This document shows positions 25,593-37,065 of a stretch of 64,000 nt of DNA, in pieces. The translations under genes were made by a program, and so were the position numbers. Every line of letters begins with the position of its first letter. Position 1 is the stretch's first letter. The notes beneath the pieces were generated by a model. It searched no databases, had not been told where the DNA came from, and worked only from the letters and a program-made list of their open reading frames with translations. This DNA is from a bacterium (GTDB taxonomy: Bacteria > Hinthialibacterota > Hinthialibacteria > H5-UNCL2): the NCBI GenBank assembly GCA_015075175.1, contig JABTUV010000001.1:496001-560000 (forward strand), read 5' to 3'.

Positions 25593-28461
25593 GGGACGAA
25601 CCAAGCGACGAGACCCGTGGGACGAATGCGGCCGTGGAGACGAGCTGCCGGACGATCGCGGGCGGCTGGACGATGGCGGCGTTGGCCGCGCTGCTGGCGG
25701 CGTTCCTGTTGCTGTCCTGGGAGCGCCTTCAACGCAGTTACTGGATTGACGAAATCGTCACCGTCGAGATGGCCGAGAAGGAGCGGTTGTCCGATCTCCT
25801 GGCAAGTACGCGCGCGGCCATGGCGGCGCCGCCGTTATGCCACCTCCTTATGCGCGCGACGCGGTTCCTGGGGCCGCAGGAGTGGGTGGGAAGGCTGCCC
25901 TCGCTGCTTTTGGCGCTGGGGACGATCCTGGTCGTTCATGCCACGGGGCGCCGGTTGGGCGGAGCGCGGCTGGGGCTGTGGGCCGCCTTCTTCGCCGCCA
26001 CCTCGCCGCTGCTTTTGCGCTATGGCCCGGAGGCGCGACCCTATGCCCACTTCATCTTCTTCACGGCGGCGCTGTTGTATGGCGTGGTGCGTCTGGCGAT
26101 GGGACCTATGGGACTTATGAGACCCATGGGATGCCTGGCGGCGGCGAGGTGGGGGGAGACTGTGGAGGTGTTTCTCTTACTTGCCGGTGTTGCGTTGGCC
26201 GGGCTGTACTCGCATTTTTACTTCGCTTTCGTGCTGGCGCCGCTGGGGGCGATGATTCCCTTCGCGGCGTGGGGTACGAAGTCGGTGCGGGGAACCCACC
26301 TTACGCGCGCTCGAATGTTTCTCGCTGGGGGCCTTTTCGCCGTTCTCGTCGTGGTCGTGGCGGCGGGTTACTACCCCTTTTACAAGTTCTACAAGCCGCG
26401 CCTGGAGCACTTGGCGGCGGGCGGCAGCAAGTCGGAGACTCCAGTCCAGTGGTCGGACCTTGGGCCGGGTTACGCGCTGCGCATGGCGTCGCCCGCAAGC
26501 CGCGACCGAACTCGTAAGTGATCGAGCGGTACCTGCGCGCGTCGGTACGGCGCTATTCGCGCTGCTAGTGGCCTACGGCGCCCTGCAACTGGCGCGCACG
26601 CAGGCTGGCTGGGAATCGGGTTGGCGGCGTCGGTATTGATCGCGTCGGCACTCTGCGGCGTGTTTCTGGTAGGACGAAACTTTTTCCACCATCGCTATTT
26701 CGTGTTTCAGGTTCCGTTCTACGCCCTTTTCGCCGCAGCGGGGGCGCGCTCGCTCGTGGACGGCGCCTGTCGCCGGTTGTCGTCGCCGCTGTCGAAGGGC
26801 CTGGCACTGGCGGGAGGCGTTTTTCTCCTCTGTGGGCTGGTGGGCTTGCGGGTTGCGGCGGCGGAGCGTCTCTTCGGACCGCCGACCGGCTTTGCCTTCG
26901 CCGGGCAAGTCGTGAAGGCCAAATATCGCCCCGGCGATCGCGTGATGATTCTGGGACCGCGCTCGGCCTTTGACCGGAATATGTTCTTTTCCGAGCATAC
27001 CGAGCCGCGCTATCCATCATGCGGGAGCCGTTCTTTGCCCGCGTCGGGTATCTGCCGACCGATGCGGGTATGTTGGAGTGGGCGCTGTCCGGGCCGGGGC
27101 GGACGTGGCTGCTGCGCGCGTATTACGGACCCTGGCCGGATGCGGTCTTGTACGCCAAGCCGCGCTTCCATCTCTTCGCGGAGGCGCGCCAGTGCGACGT
27201 GTACGTGGCGCGGCCCACGCTTGGCGAACCGTCCGTCCTGACAATGTTTCACGTGAAACATTTTCCCGCGTTGTTGCCGCAAGCTACTGAAATCACAGTG
27301 GTTGCGCTGGATCGGCTGCCGTTGGTCGTGGCCGCGGACGCCGAATCCGGCGCGGAAAAGCGCGTAACCTGGCGGCTGGATGGGAGTTTACTTACTTTGG
27401 AACGGGATGCGGACGGGACGTTAGCGTCCGCTCCTGTCTGGATCGAGCCGGGCACACACGTGCTTAGTCTTGCCGATGGGCCGGAATCTCTGCGCGACCT
27501 CCGCGTATACGCGGATGAGGGCGAAACCATCGCGGCCATCAGCCGGCCGCGAAAGGTCGTCTTCGGCGGCACAGTCGAGTTTCTGGGCTACGACCTGGAA
27601 CCCTCCGAGCGCTTGGCGCCCGGCGACACGTTGACCGTGACGTACTACTGGCGGGCCTTGCGGCGGCTGGAAGAGAACCTGAAGCTGGTGCTTCGTTACG
27701 ATTCGCTCGACCCACGAAACCCTCGCGCCTGGGTGCGCATCTTCAACGACCACGCGGGTTGCTACGGCCTTCATCCGACCTGCGACTGGGAACCGGGCCG
27801 GCTGGTGGTCGAGCGGTACAACATCCGCATACCGGACACGCATCCGGAGGGGTTGTGCGCGATTCACGCCGCCGTGGGCGTGAGCGGGGCCATCGGGACG
27901 TTTGACCGGCGGCACGCGTTTGATTATCACAAGTACATGGCGTGGAGCAAGGACGGTGAGGACGTGTACACGGCGGGGGCGCTGGAGATTTCAAGCGACC
28001 GCGGGCCGGTGTTTCGCGTGGCGGACTCGGTAGTGGCGCAGCGTGCCGCACGCGGCGCCCCGCGCCAGCTGTCCCCTGCGCTGGCCCTGTTGGCATCGCA
28101 CGTGGAGGCGGCGACGCGCGACGGCGCCTCCACCTTGCGCCTCGCGCTGCTGTGGGAATGCCGGGAACCGCTGGACCGACATTATCGCTATCATCTCACG
28201 TTTCGTTCACCGGCCGGCGAAGACTTGCCCGCACTGGTGCGCCCGCCCTTTTACGATCTTTATCCGACTTACGCCTGGCAGGCGGGCGAGACGCTTCTGG
28301 ACGAGATGACGCTTCCGCTCAAGGAGCCGTTGCCTGGCAAGGCGACGGTGGTGTTGCAGTTGGCGACGGGGCAGTATGACGCGCGGGGACGGCTGGAGGC
28401 CGGTGAGACGCTGGGCGCGCCGATCCCCTTGGGGCCGCTGGTGTGGAGCGCGACGCCATGA
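25589..28461 (+). CDS. GT39-like glycosyltransferase with C-terminal beta domain, frameshifted
   Basis: About 957 aa when restored. First-loop motif YWIDEIVTVEMAEKE keeps the acidic pair (Asp54, Glu55) expected for polyprenyl-phosphate-sugar-dependent transferases; YGPEARPYAHF is another GT39 hallmark. The frame breaks near 26485-26495, at 26611-26613 (GGG, one G short) and at 27014-27015 (CC, one C short), after which the reading is open to 28461. The C-terminal beta domain (VVFGGTVEFLGYDLEPSE, VTYYWRALRRLEENL) is homologous to that of the upstream gene. The repeat GGGACCTATGGGACTTATGA (about 26101) encodes MGPMGLMRPMG. It probably glycosylates an exported or lipid-linked acceptor. Confidence 0.75.
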
Positions 28462-29445
28462 CCACGCCCGCCGTGTCGGTCGTGATTCCGGTGTACAACG
28501 ATGCCGAGCGGTTGGCGGCGTGCCTGGCGGCGCTGGCCGCGCAGGAGGGCGTGGCCGGCGGCTTTGAGGTGGTCGTGGTGGACGACGGTTCCAGCGATGG
28601 TCCGGAGGCCGTGGTTGCGGAGTATGCGTTTGCGCGGCTGGTACGACAGGAGAAGGCCGGACCGGCGGCGGCGCGCAACCGGGGCGCGGCGGAGGCGCGC
28701 GCGCCGCTCCTGGCCTTCATCGATTCGGACTGCATTCCGCGTCCCGACTGGCTGGCGCAGTTGATCCGCCCCTTTGACGATCCCACGGTTTCCGGCGTGC
28801 AAGGGGTTTACACCACGACGCAGCGCGCGCTCGTGGCCCGCTTTGCGCAGTATGAAATCGAGGAGCGTTACGCCATCATGCGGCGCGCAGAGGGCCTCGC
28901 CATGATCGGGACCTACAGCGCCGCCTTCGCCGCGAGCTGTCTGAGCACGCCTCGGCGGATTCGACACGCTTTCCCATCGCTCGGGCGAAGACGCTGACTT
29001 TTCGTTTCGTCTCCAGGAGGCCGGGCATCGGCTGGTCCTGGCGCCGGACGCCGTGGTCGCGCACCGGCATCCGGAGACGCTGGTTCGTTACATGAGGCAG
29101 AAGTTCGGCCGCGCCTACTGGCGCAACCTGCTCTATCGCAAGCACGCGGGCAAGATGGTGTCCGACGCCTACACGCCGCAGGGACTGAAGCTGGAAGTGG
29201 CGCTGTTGGGAATTCTGTGCGTCTTGGTGCCGGCCATGCCGTTCCAGCCGTCGGCGCGCTGGGCGGGCGTCGCGGCGCTAGCGGTCTTTTTCGCCCACAG
29301 TCTTCCCCTGTCGTGGGCGATCTTACGCAAGGACCCGGCGGTCGGGGCGCTGGCGCCCATGCTGATCTTCTGCCGCGCCGCGGCGCTCCTGGCGGGCATG
29401 GCAGCCGGGTTTGTCCGCACCCGCGGGGGCGGAAGGATGGGGTGA
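28458..29445 (+). CDS. glycosyltransferase family 2, frameshifted
   Basis: About 328 aa when restored. GT-A features: VSVVIPVYNDAERL at the start, VVVVDDGSSDGPE (Asp42/Asp43) and the DxD-type metal site FIDSDC (89-92). The frame slips near 28945-28960. The correct continuation, LGGFDTLSHRSGEDADFSFRL, holds the acceptor-binding ED motif and then ARVxHRH-like AHRHPETL. Two C-terminal helices suggest membrane attachment. ATG overlaps the previous stop (ATGA). Likely adds sugars in the same polysaccharide pathway. Confidence 0.82.
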
Positions 29446-29453
29446 TCCGACCC

Positions 29454-30368
29454 ATGCTACCCGTCGTCGTTTTCGCCGTCGCCTTCGTCGCTCTGCTGAT
29501 CGCTCCCGTGGCTTACGTGGCTTTGTATTCCGTCGCGGTCGCGCTGGGGTTTGTGCTGGCCTGGGCGGGGTCGCGGGGGCAAGCCGGCGAGCTCTTGAAG
29601 CGGTGGAGCGTTCCGCTGGCGCTTGGACTCGTGCTCGTGCTGCTGAAGTCGCGCGGTACGGACGCCTTCAAGTACGATCTCCTGCTCGTCATCGGTATGC
29701 CACTTGCCATGAGCGTGGCGGGAATCGTGATCGAGGGACGGCCGGCGGCGTTCACGCTCGTGGTCGGTCTCCTGGTCCTCGTGGCCGGTTATCTTGACGC
29801 CCGCGCGCATGGCCTCCTGGGAAGAACCTGGGTTCCCATCGCCGTCTCGCGCGGGCCGATCGTGTGCCTGGGCGACAGCCTGACCGCCGGTGTGGGCGCA
29901 TCCCCGCAAGAATCCTATCCCCGGCTCCTGGAAGAACTCTTGGGTCTGCCCGTAATCAACGCGGGCGTCGCCGGCGACACTTCGGCCGACGCCCTGCGCC
30001 GGCTGGAGTCCGACGTGCTGGCGCAGAGGCCCGAGGCCGTGATCTTGCTCATCGGCGGCAACGACTTCCTGCGCCACGTTCCCACCGAACAGTTCGAGCG
30101 CAACCTGGACCAGATTCTGGCCCGTCTCCGCGGGGCGGGGCTGCCGGTACTCCTGATCCAGCAGCCTACCGGCCCCCTGTCGGGTCGCTTCTATCGCGTC
30201 TACGCCGACCTGGCCCGCCGCCACGGCGCGCTTTTGTTTCCCGAGACGGTTGTCAAGCGTTTTTACCTGCACCCCAACGATTACCTGGCCGACAGCATCC
30301 ATTGGAACGCCCGCGCCCACCGGGATTTCGCCCGGGCGCTTCTGGAATACATCGAGCGATCTCCTTGA
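29454..30368 (+). CDS. SGNH/GDSL hydrolase fused to an N-terminal membrane domain
   Basis: 304 aa. Four to five hydrophobic helices fill residues 1-115. The C-terminal 180 residues carry all SGNH blocks: CLGDSLTAG (Ser141), NAGVAGDTSADA (block II Gly), GGND (201-204) and DSIHWN (Asp280, His283), giving a complete catalytic triad. The hydrolase domain resembles TesA-like arylesterase/lysophospholipase. At the end of a glycan cluster it may remove or transfer acyl groups on polysaccharide, but acting on lipid substrates is equally possible. Start at ATG 29454 opens the first helix. Confidence 0.82.
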   Translation: MLPVVVFAVAFVALLIAPVAYVALYSVAVALGFVLAWAGSRGQAGELLKRWSVPLALGLVLVLLKSRGTDAFKYDLLLVIGMPLAMSVAGIVIEGRPAAFTLVVGLLVLVAGYLDARAHGLLGRTWVPIAVSRGPIVCLGDSLTAGVGASPQESYPRLLEELLGLPVINAGVAGDTSADALRRLESDVLAQRPEAVILLIGGNDFLRHVPTEQFERNLDQILARLRGAGLPVLLIQQPTGPLSGRFYRVYADLARRHGALLFPETVVKRFYLHPNDYLADSIHWNARAHRDFARALLEYIERSP

Positions 30369-30573
30369 CCGTGCCAAATTGGCGCACTTTGACTTGGGGG
30401 CCTGACGCCCCGCGTGCCGGGACGGCTATGCCAGGCGCCCGAGCCTGATGATTAATTCATTATATGCCAATATGTTACGTGATTATTTCGAGTTCATGAT
30501 ACAAGCGGGGGCGGGCTGGTACAATATTTGCCATTATCGCTTGGAACTACCCTGAGGAAGGGGGACAGGACCC
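30369..30573 (+). promoter_or_regulatory. AT-rich leader of htrA with a -10-like TACAAT
   Basis: The 205-bp gap is AT-rich compared with its surroundings from about 30450. TACAAT at 30520-30525 is a plausible -10 box, but no good -35 stands 16-18 bp upstream. No heat-shock sigma32 consensus or CIRCE element was seen. GAGGAAGGGGGACAGGA precedes the GTG start. Confidence 0.35.
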
Positions 30574-31995
30574 GTGATTCGGCGTTGGCGTGGATGTGTA
30601 CTCGCGTTGGTCTTGGTATTGAGCACCGGCTGGGTGGTCTCCCATGCGGAAGACAGTCGCGACTTGCGGCGCACACCGGTCGTCATCGCGGTGGAGAAAG
30701 CCGCTCCCTCCGTCGCCAACGTCAATACGGAGTCGTTAATCGTAACGCGCAACCCGCTGAACGAGCTCTTCGGCTTCGGCAATGATCCCTTTTTCCGACC
30801 GTTTTTTCCCAACCAGGTGCAGCGGGTGCAATCGCTGGGTTCCGGCGTCATCGTGCACCCGGATGGTTACGTGATAACCAACCGCCACGTGATCGGCAAC
30901 GCCCAGTCCATCAAGGTGTCGCTGTTGGACGGTCGCGTGTTCGACGTGGAGCAGGTGATTTCCAACCCGACGGACGACCTGGCGCTGTTGAAATTAAAGG
31001 CCACGGAGAAGTTCCCTGCCATCAAGATCGGCGACAGCCACGACCTGATGGTGGGCGAGACGGTGATCGCCGTGGGCAATCCGTTCGGTTTCGAGTACAG
31101 CGTGACGACGGGAGTGATCTCGTCGCCCAACCGGAGGGTGAAGACCAGCGACAAGACGGAGATTTCGGGGGCGATCCAGACGGACGCGGCGATCAACCAG
31201 GGCAACAGCGGGGGTCCGCTTCTGAATATCAACGGCGAGCTGATCGGGATCAACACGTTCATCGTGACGCCCTCGGGCGGCTCGGCGGGAGTGGGTTTTG
31301 CGATTCCGTCCGCGCGCGTGACGAGGATGGTCAATCGCCTGCGTACGGCATCGTGGAGTTGGAGGACCTCGTGGGGACCAACGGATCACCAACGGCCAGG
31401 GCTGTCGCAGCAGTACCTGGACGTGCCGGACACGGGAGGCAAGGGACTGCTGGTGCTGGAGCTGGAGGAGGGGGGATACGCGGCGCAGGCGGGACTGCGG
31501 CCGGCGGACGTGCTGGTTTCCGTGAACGGCAAGCCGGTGGCGGACCTGGAGAGTTATCGCAGTGTGATTGCGTCGGTGACGGGGACGCGGCTCAACCTGG
31601 CGTTTGTGCGCCGGGAGCGGGGCGGGTCGAGGGCTTATGACGTGTCGTTCGATTTTCCCGAGGACGCATTGAAGAAGGGCGGGGAAGGCGGCCGGATGGC
31701 GGCGCGCGCCGAGCTGGAGTGGATGGGGGTGTCGGTGGGCGAGATGGAGGGTGCGGCGGCGCGGGCGCTGGGAGCGGCGCGCGCGGAGGGCGTGGTCGTG
31801 CTGAAGGTCGCCGAAGGCTCTCCCGCGTTCGGTCTGTTGCGTCCCGGGGACGTGATAACCCGAATGGAGGATGCGTCGGTCCGGAATCTGGCCGACTTTC
31901 GGGCCGCCATAGGGCGTTACAACGATTACTCGCGCGTGCGGGTGGCCGTCGTCCGCGACGGCCAGCGGCGCACCGTGGAACTGTCGCGGGGATGA
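30574..31995 (+). CDS. htrA: HtrA/Deg-type periplasmic serine protease, two PDZ domains
   Basis: 473 aa, GTG start. A signal sequence (about 6-25) is followed by a trypsin-like domain with the full triad: His105 (TNRHV), Asp135 (DDLALL) and Ser212 (GNSGGP). Two PDZ domains follow (VPDTGGKGLLVLELEEGG ...; AEGVVVLKVAEGSPAFG ...). Between protease and first PDZ, around 31345-31405, the frame is disturbed: three one-base losses cancel, so the open frame survives but about 17 residues are wrong; the correct frame reads GIVELEDLVGTNG. It degrades or refolds misfolded envelope proteins and heads the quality-control locus. Confidence 0.9.
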   Translation: MIRRWRGCVLALVLVLSTGWVVSHAEDSRDLRRTPVVIAVEKAAPSVANVNTESLIVTRNPLNELFGFGNDPFFRPFFPNQVQRVQSLGSGVIVHPDGYVITNRHVIGNAQSIKVSLLDGRVFDVEQVISNPTDDLALLKLKATEKFPAIKIGDSHDLMVGETVIAVGNPFGFEYSVTTGVISSPNRRVKTSDKTEISGAIQTDAAINQGNSGGPLLNINGELIGINTFIVTPSGGSAGVGFAIPSARVTRMVNRLRTASWSWRTSWGPTDHQRPGLSQQYLDVPDTGGKGLLVLELEEGGYAAQAGLRPADVLVSVNGKPVADLESYRSVIASVTGTRLNLAFVRRERGGSRAYDVSFDFPEDALKKGGEGGRMAARAELEWMGVSVGEMEGAAARALGAARAEGVVVLKVAEGSPAFGLLRPGDVITRMEDASVRNLADFRAAIGRYNDYSRVRVAVVRDGQRRTVELSRG

Positions 31996-32011
31996 GGGGA
32001 GAGAGGCGATC

Positions 32012-32641
32012 GTGAAGAAGACGGGCGAGACGCCGCCCGCCGGACCGGGCGGCGAGATTCGAAGCGCGCTGGAGGTAGCCATGGAGCGGATTGCACGCAT
32101 GGAGGCGGAGGGCGGCGCGGAGCCGGAGACGGAAGCCGCTCCCGCTGCCGCCGCGCCGGCCGCCAGCTCCGCCGAACTTGCCCAGGCCAGACGGGAGGCG
32201 CAGGAGTATCTCTCCGCGCTGCAATACAAGACGGCGGAGTTCGACAACTTCCGCAAGCGGGTGCGGCGCGAGATGGAGGAGCGCGCACGGCGCGGGTTGG
32301 ACGTGTCGGAGCTCTTGCCGCTGATGGACGACTTCGACCGGGCGACCGCCGCGTCGGCGGCGGGCGGGGACATGGCCGCCTTCATGGACGCGCTCTCCAT
32401 GTTGCACTCGCACCTGGAGGGGCTCTTGCGCGCGCGCGGGGTCGAACGCCGCTCCAGCTTGGGCGAGCCGTTCGATCCGCGCTTTCACGAGGCGGTGATG
32501 GTCGAGGAGCATCCCGACTATCCCGACGGGACGGTGTGCCGCGAGCTGGAGCCGCTGTACCTGTTGGACGGGGAGACGCTGCGGCCGGCGCGGGTGGTGG
32601 TGTGCCGGCGCAACGACGGGGCGGCGCCCCCGGAGGCATGA
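32012..32641 (+). CDS. grpE: GrpE nucleotide-exchange factor
   Basis: 209 aa, GTG start 16 bp after htrA. A long acidic/Ala-rich N-terminus precedes the coiled-coil dimer helix (YKTAEFDNFRKRVRREMEE) and the beta-rich head with GEPFDPRFHEAVMVEEHP and GTVCRELEPLYLLDG, the GrpE signature. It releases ADP from DnaK, whose gene follows by 54 bp. The order grpE-dnaK without dnaJ in the window is noted. Confidence 0.92.
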   Translation: MKKTGETPPAGPGGEIRSALEVAMERIARMEAEGGAEPETEAAPAAAAPAASSAELAQARREAQEYLSALQYKTAEFDNFRKRVRREMEERARRGLDVSELLPLMDDFDRATAASAAGGDMAAFMDALSMLHSHLEGLLRARGVERRSSLGEPFDPRFHEAVMVEEHPDYPDGTVCRELEPLYLLDGETLRPARVVVCRRNDGAAPPEA

Positions 32642-32695
32642 GAGTCCATTCGGTTTTTCGTTATACATGAGTTCGTTTCGCAAGGAGCAAGAGCG

Positions 32696-34601
32696 ATGAG
32701 CAAAATTATTGGAATCGACCTGGGCACGACCAACTCGGTAGTGGCGGTGATCGAAAACAACGAGCCGGTGGTGATCGCCAACTCGGAGGGTGGTCGCACC
32801 ACGCCCAGCGTGGTGGCCTTCACCGACAGCGGGGAGCGGCTGGTGGGGCAGGTCGCCAAGCGGCAGGCGGTGACCAATCCGCGGCGCACCATCTATTCGG
32901 CCAAGCGCTTCATGGGACGGCGCTACGAAGAGGTGCTGTCGGAGATTTCCAAGGTTTCCTATCCGGTGGAAAAGGACGCCTCGGGCATGGCGGTGTTCAA
33001 AGTGGAAGGGAAGGAATACGCGCCGCCGCAGATTTCGGCGTACGTGCTGCAGAAGATGCGGCAGACGGCGGAGGACTATCTGGGCCAGAAGGTGACGCGG
33101 GCGGTGATCACGGTGCCGGCGTACTTCAACGACAGCCAGCGGCAGGCGACCAAGGACGCGGGCCGCATCGCGGGCCTGGAGGTCGAGCGCATCATCAACG
33201 AGCCTACCGCCGCCGCCCTCGCCTACGGCCTGGACAAGAAGCACGACGAGAAGATCGCCGTCTTCGACTTCGGCGGCGGGACCTTCGACATTTCGATCCT
33301 GGAGATCGGGGACGGAGTTTTCGAGGTCAAGTCCACCAACGGGGACACGCACCTTGGGGGCGACGACATCGACAATCTGCTGATCGACTGGATTGCGGAC
33401 GAGTTCCGCAAGGAGTACGGCATCGACCTGCGCAAGGACCCGATGGCGCTGCAGCGGCTGCGGGACGCGGCGGAGAAGGCCAAGTGCGAGTTGTCCTCGG
33501 CGCAGGAGACGAGCATCAACGTGCCGTTCATCACCGCGGACGCATCCGGGCCCAAGCATCTTTCCATGACCTTGTCGCGCAGTCGCTTCGAGCAGTTGGC
33601 GGAGCCGGTGCTGTCGCGTTTGATTCCGCCGTGCCGACAGGCGCTCTCGGACGCGGGCCTGTCGGCGTCCGACATCACCAACGTGCTCCTGGTGGGCGGC
33701 TCGACGCGGATTCCGGCGGTGCAAAAGCTGGTGAGGGATTTCTTCGGCAAGGAGCCCAACAAGAGCGTCAATCCCGACGAAGTCGTCGCCGTGGGTGCGG
33801 CCATCCAGGGCGGCGTGCTCAATAAAGAGGTCAAGGACGTGCTGCTTTTGGACGTGACGCCGCTGTCCCTGGGCATCGAGACGCTGGGCGACGAGTTCGC
33901 GGTGCTGGTGGAGCGCAACACGACGATTCCGGTGCGCGCAAGCAGATCTTTTCGACCGCGTCGGACAATCAGTCGGCGGTGTCGATCCACGTGCCGCAGA
34001 AGCGCAAGCCGGACCTGGCCGCGCACGCTGGGCCGCTTCGACCTGGTGGGCATACCGCCCGCGCCGCGGGCGTATGCCGCAGATCGAGGTCGCTCTTTGA
34101 CATCGACGTGAACGGGATCGTGCACGGTTTCGGGAAGGACCTGGGGACGGGCGAACAGAAAATCCGCATCGAGTCCTCCAGCGGGCTGACCGAGGACGAG
34201 ATTTCGCGCATGATGCGCGACGCGGAGGAGCACGCGGAAGGAGGATCGCCGGCATCTTGCAGGAGGCCATCGGCTGAAGAACGACGCGGACAGCCCTGTC
34301 AACCAGGTGGAGCGGTCGCTGCGGGAGTACGGGGACAAGATCGACGCGTCCGAGCGGGCCAGCGTCGAGGCGGCGGTGTCGTCCCTGCGGGAGGCGCTGC
34401 AAAAGGGCGACGTGGCCGAGATCGGAAGAACCCAAGAGCTGAGTTGGAGCAGGTGAGCATACAAGTTGGCGGAGAAGGTGTACCAGGCGGCGGCGCAGCA
34501 TGACTTCCGCCGGACCGGCGCAGGGCGCCGCGCAGGGCGCTCGTTCCGAGCCGCGCGAGGACGTGGTGGACGCCGAATACAAAGTGGACGACATCAAGTG
34601 C
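32696..34601 (+). CDS. dnaK: DnaK (Hsp70) chaperone, 3' third heavily frameshifted
   Basis: Starts [18 protein letters not shown], with a good AAGGAGCAAGAGCG leader. The ATPase domain is intact: [40 protein letters not shown]. Downstream of [12 protein letters not shown] (33935) the frame breaks repeatedly. In successive frames one recovers [66 protein letters not shown] and finally [12 protein letters not shown] at 34566-34598. Thus the whole protein was present. Because GrpE, DnaK and GroEL are essential or nearly so, sequence error is the likely cause. The end is set at the codon after DDIK, where a stop should occur. Confidence 0.88.
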
Positions 34602-34608
34602 GCGGAGG

Positions 34609-34893
34609 ATGCTCACCGCATCGTCGACGTACGAATACGAATGTCCCCGCTGCGAGACGCACTTCGACGTTTTTCAACGCATGAGCGATGCCCCGCTGGA
34701 CAGGTGCCCGCACTGCAACTCGCGTCGCGTGCGGCGGCTGCTGGGCACGGGGGCGGGCATCATCTTCAAGGGATCGGGTTTTTACGAGACGGATTACAAC
34801 CGCGGCAAGGACTATCACGAGGCGGCCAAGAAGGAGAAGGAGGCGCCGGCCGAGGCCAAGCGTACGGAGAAGGACAAGTCCAAGACGGCGTAG
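34609..34893 (+). CDS. FmdB-family zinc-ribbon protein
   Basis: Up to 94 aa. Two CxxC knuckles (YECPRCETHF and CPHCNSRR, residues about 12-37) match the FmdB/CxxC_CXXC_SSSS zinc ribbon; a charged Lys/Glu tail follows. The start is doubtful: GGAGG at 34605-34609 touches ATG 34609 and cannot serve it. The family normally begins M-P-T-Y-E-Y, so the true start is probably at about 34621 (ATCGTC), with one base in error. It lies directly after dnaK. A regulatory role was proposed for the founding member; function here unknown. Confidence 0.75.
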   Translation: MLTASSTYEYECPRCETHFDVFQRMSDAPLDRCPHCNSRRVRRLLGTGAGIIFKGSGFYETDYNRGKDYHEAAKKEKEAPAEAKRTEKDKSKTA

Positions 34894-35168
34894 TTGCGCA
34901 GCGGGCTGCGCTGTGGCGCCGGATTCCTGCCGGCTTGCGTGTCGGCATCTTGCCGACACGCTTCGTGGTTGCGGCGGGTGCTCCGAAGCGTGAGGGCGGG
35001 ACGCCCTCCACGCCAGCCGGCAAGACGCCGGCGCTACGAACCTCTCCCACCGGGCGAGGGGACGGGGAATTCGGATCGTCGATCCGCGGTGGTGGACCGT
35101 TTATTTGAGAGTTGAACCTCGCGGCGGCGCGGGGGCGAACGAGACCACGTGGAGCAGGTTTTGGGCCG
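34894..35168. repeat. repeat-rich intergenic segment
   Basis: No gene. It contains the TAGTTGCGCAGC element (34892-34915; others at 37985-38030 and 60231-60318), a GTGTCGGCATCTTGCCGACAC hairpin (about 34940-34960), and GCCGGCAAGACGCCGGCGCTACGA (about 35017-35040), related to the segment at 3110-3200. Confidence 0.65.
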
Positions 35169-36076
35169 ATGATCCGGCGGCTGGCGTGTCCTCTGCTGCT
35201 TGCATGGGCGTGTGGACTTACCGCCGGGGCGGTCGAGGACGCCACGGCGACGGCAGAGGGCGTGGAGGTGCGATTGGAGACCCGCGTGGAGCCGGCGTCG
35301 CTCTCGGCGGGAGAAACGGCGGTGCTCACGCTGGAGTTGCGCTACCGGCGCGACGCAGGCGAGATCGGCCCACAACTGGGCCAGCCCGAAGCGCCGCTGG
35401 AGGGATGGTCGGAAGTCCGGCGCTGGACCCGGACCGGATCGTACCGCGAGGGCGATGCCGTCTGGTCGGTGCGCGAGTTCGCGCTGGAGCTGCGGGCGGA
35501 ACGGCCGGGAATGCTCAACATCCCCGCGTTTCCGATCACGTACCTGGACGTGGGCGGACCCACGAAGGTGTATTCGGACGCGCGGCGCCTCGAAGTCCTA
35601 CCGCCGCCGCAACCGCGGCGCCTTCCCTGGGGATGGATGCTTGGGAGTTTTCTGGCGTTGGCGCTGGCCGCGGTGATCGTGCTCCTTCTGCGCGGGCGGC
35701 GACTGGCGGAAGAAGCGGGGCGCCTGGAAACCTCCGCCGACGGCGAGGAGGCCGACGCGTTGCGGGCGTTGCGACAGCTGCGGCTCTCCGGGGAGGCGGG
35801 CGAATTCTTTCTTGCGGCTGAGAAGCTGGCCGACCGGCATCTTTTGCGCGCGTTGGGCGGCCGGCCGCACGAAGGCGACGGCTGGGGCCTGGAGGGCCGC
35901 ACCCGGCAGGCCGTCGAAGAGCTCTTCGCCGCCTGCCAGGCCGCCAAGTACAATCCGTCCGCCCGCGGACGCGAAATCATGGAATCCGTAGAGCGCCGGC
36001 TGGAGACCATCCTTGCCATTCCCGTCTCCACGCGCGATCCGAGACATGCCACACCGACCCGGAGGGAGAACGTCAA

Positions 36077-36080
<4 letters not shown>
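35169..36080 (+). CDS. BatD-like membrane protein
   Basis: 303 aa. Signal peptide (about 1-20), then a BatD-type beta domain (VRLETRVEPASLSAGETAVLTLEL; ALELRAERPGMLNIPAFPITYLD), one transmembrane helix near 158-178 and a helical cytoplasmic tail (FFLAAEKLADRHLLRALGG). ATG overlap with moxR (4 bp) ties it to the Bat/MoxR operon. In that family the periplasmic beta domains accompany the VWA proteins BatA/B. Confidence 0.75.
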
Positions 36081-37063
<983 letters not shown>

Positions 37064-37065
37064 CC

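Noticed and set aside
31592-34597. 1001-codon minus-strand frame over htrA-grpE-dnaK
   Set aside because: Low-complexity Arg/His/Pro translation opposite three well-identified genes; a shadow.
32696-34601. dnaK as a real pseudogene
   Set aside because: The remaining domains are well conserved in shifted frames; decay would also erode the protein sequence, and no second dnaK is known here. Technical error is simpler.
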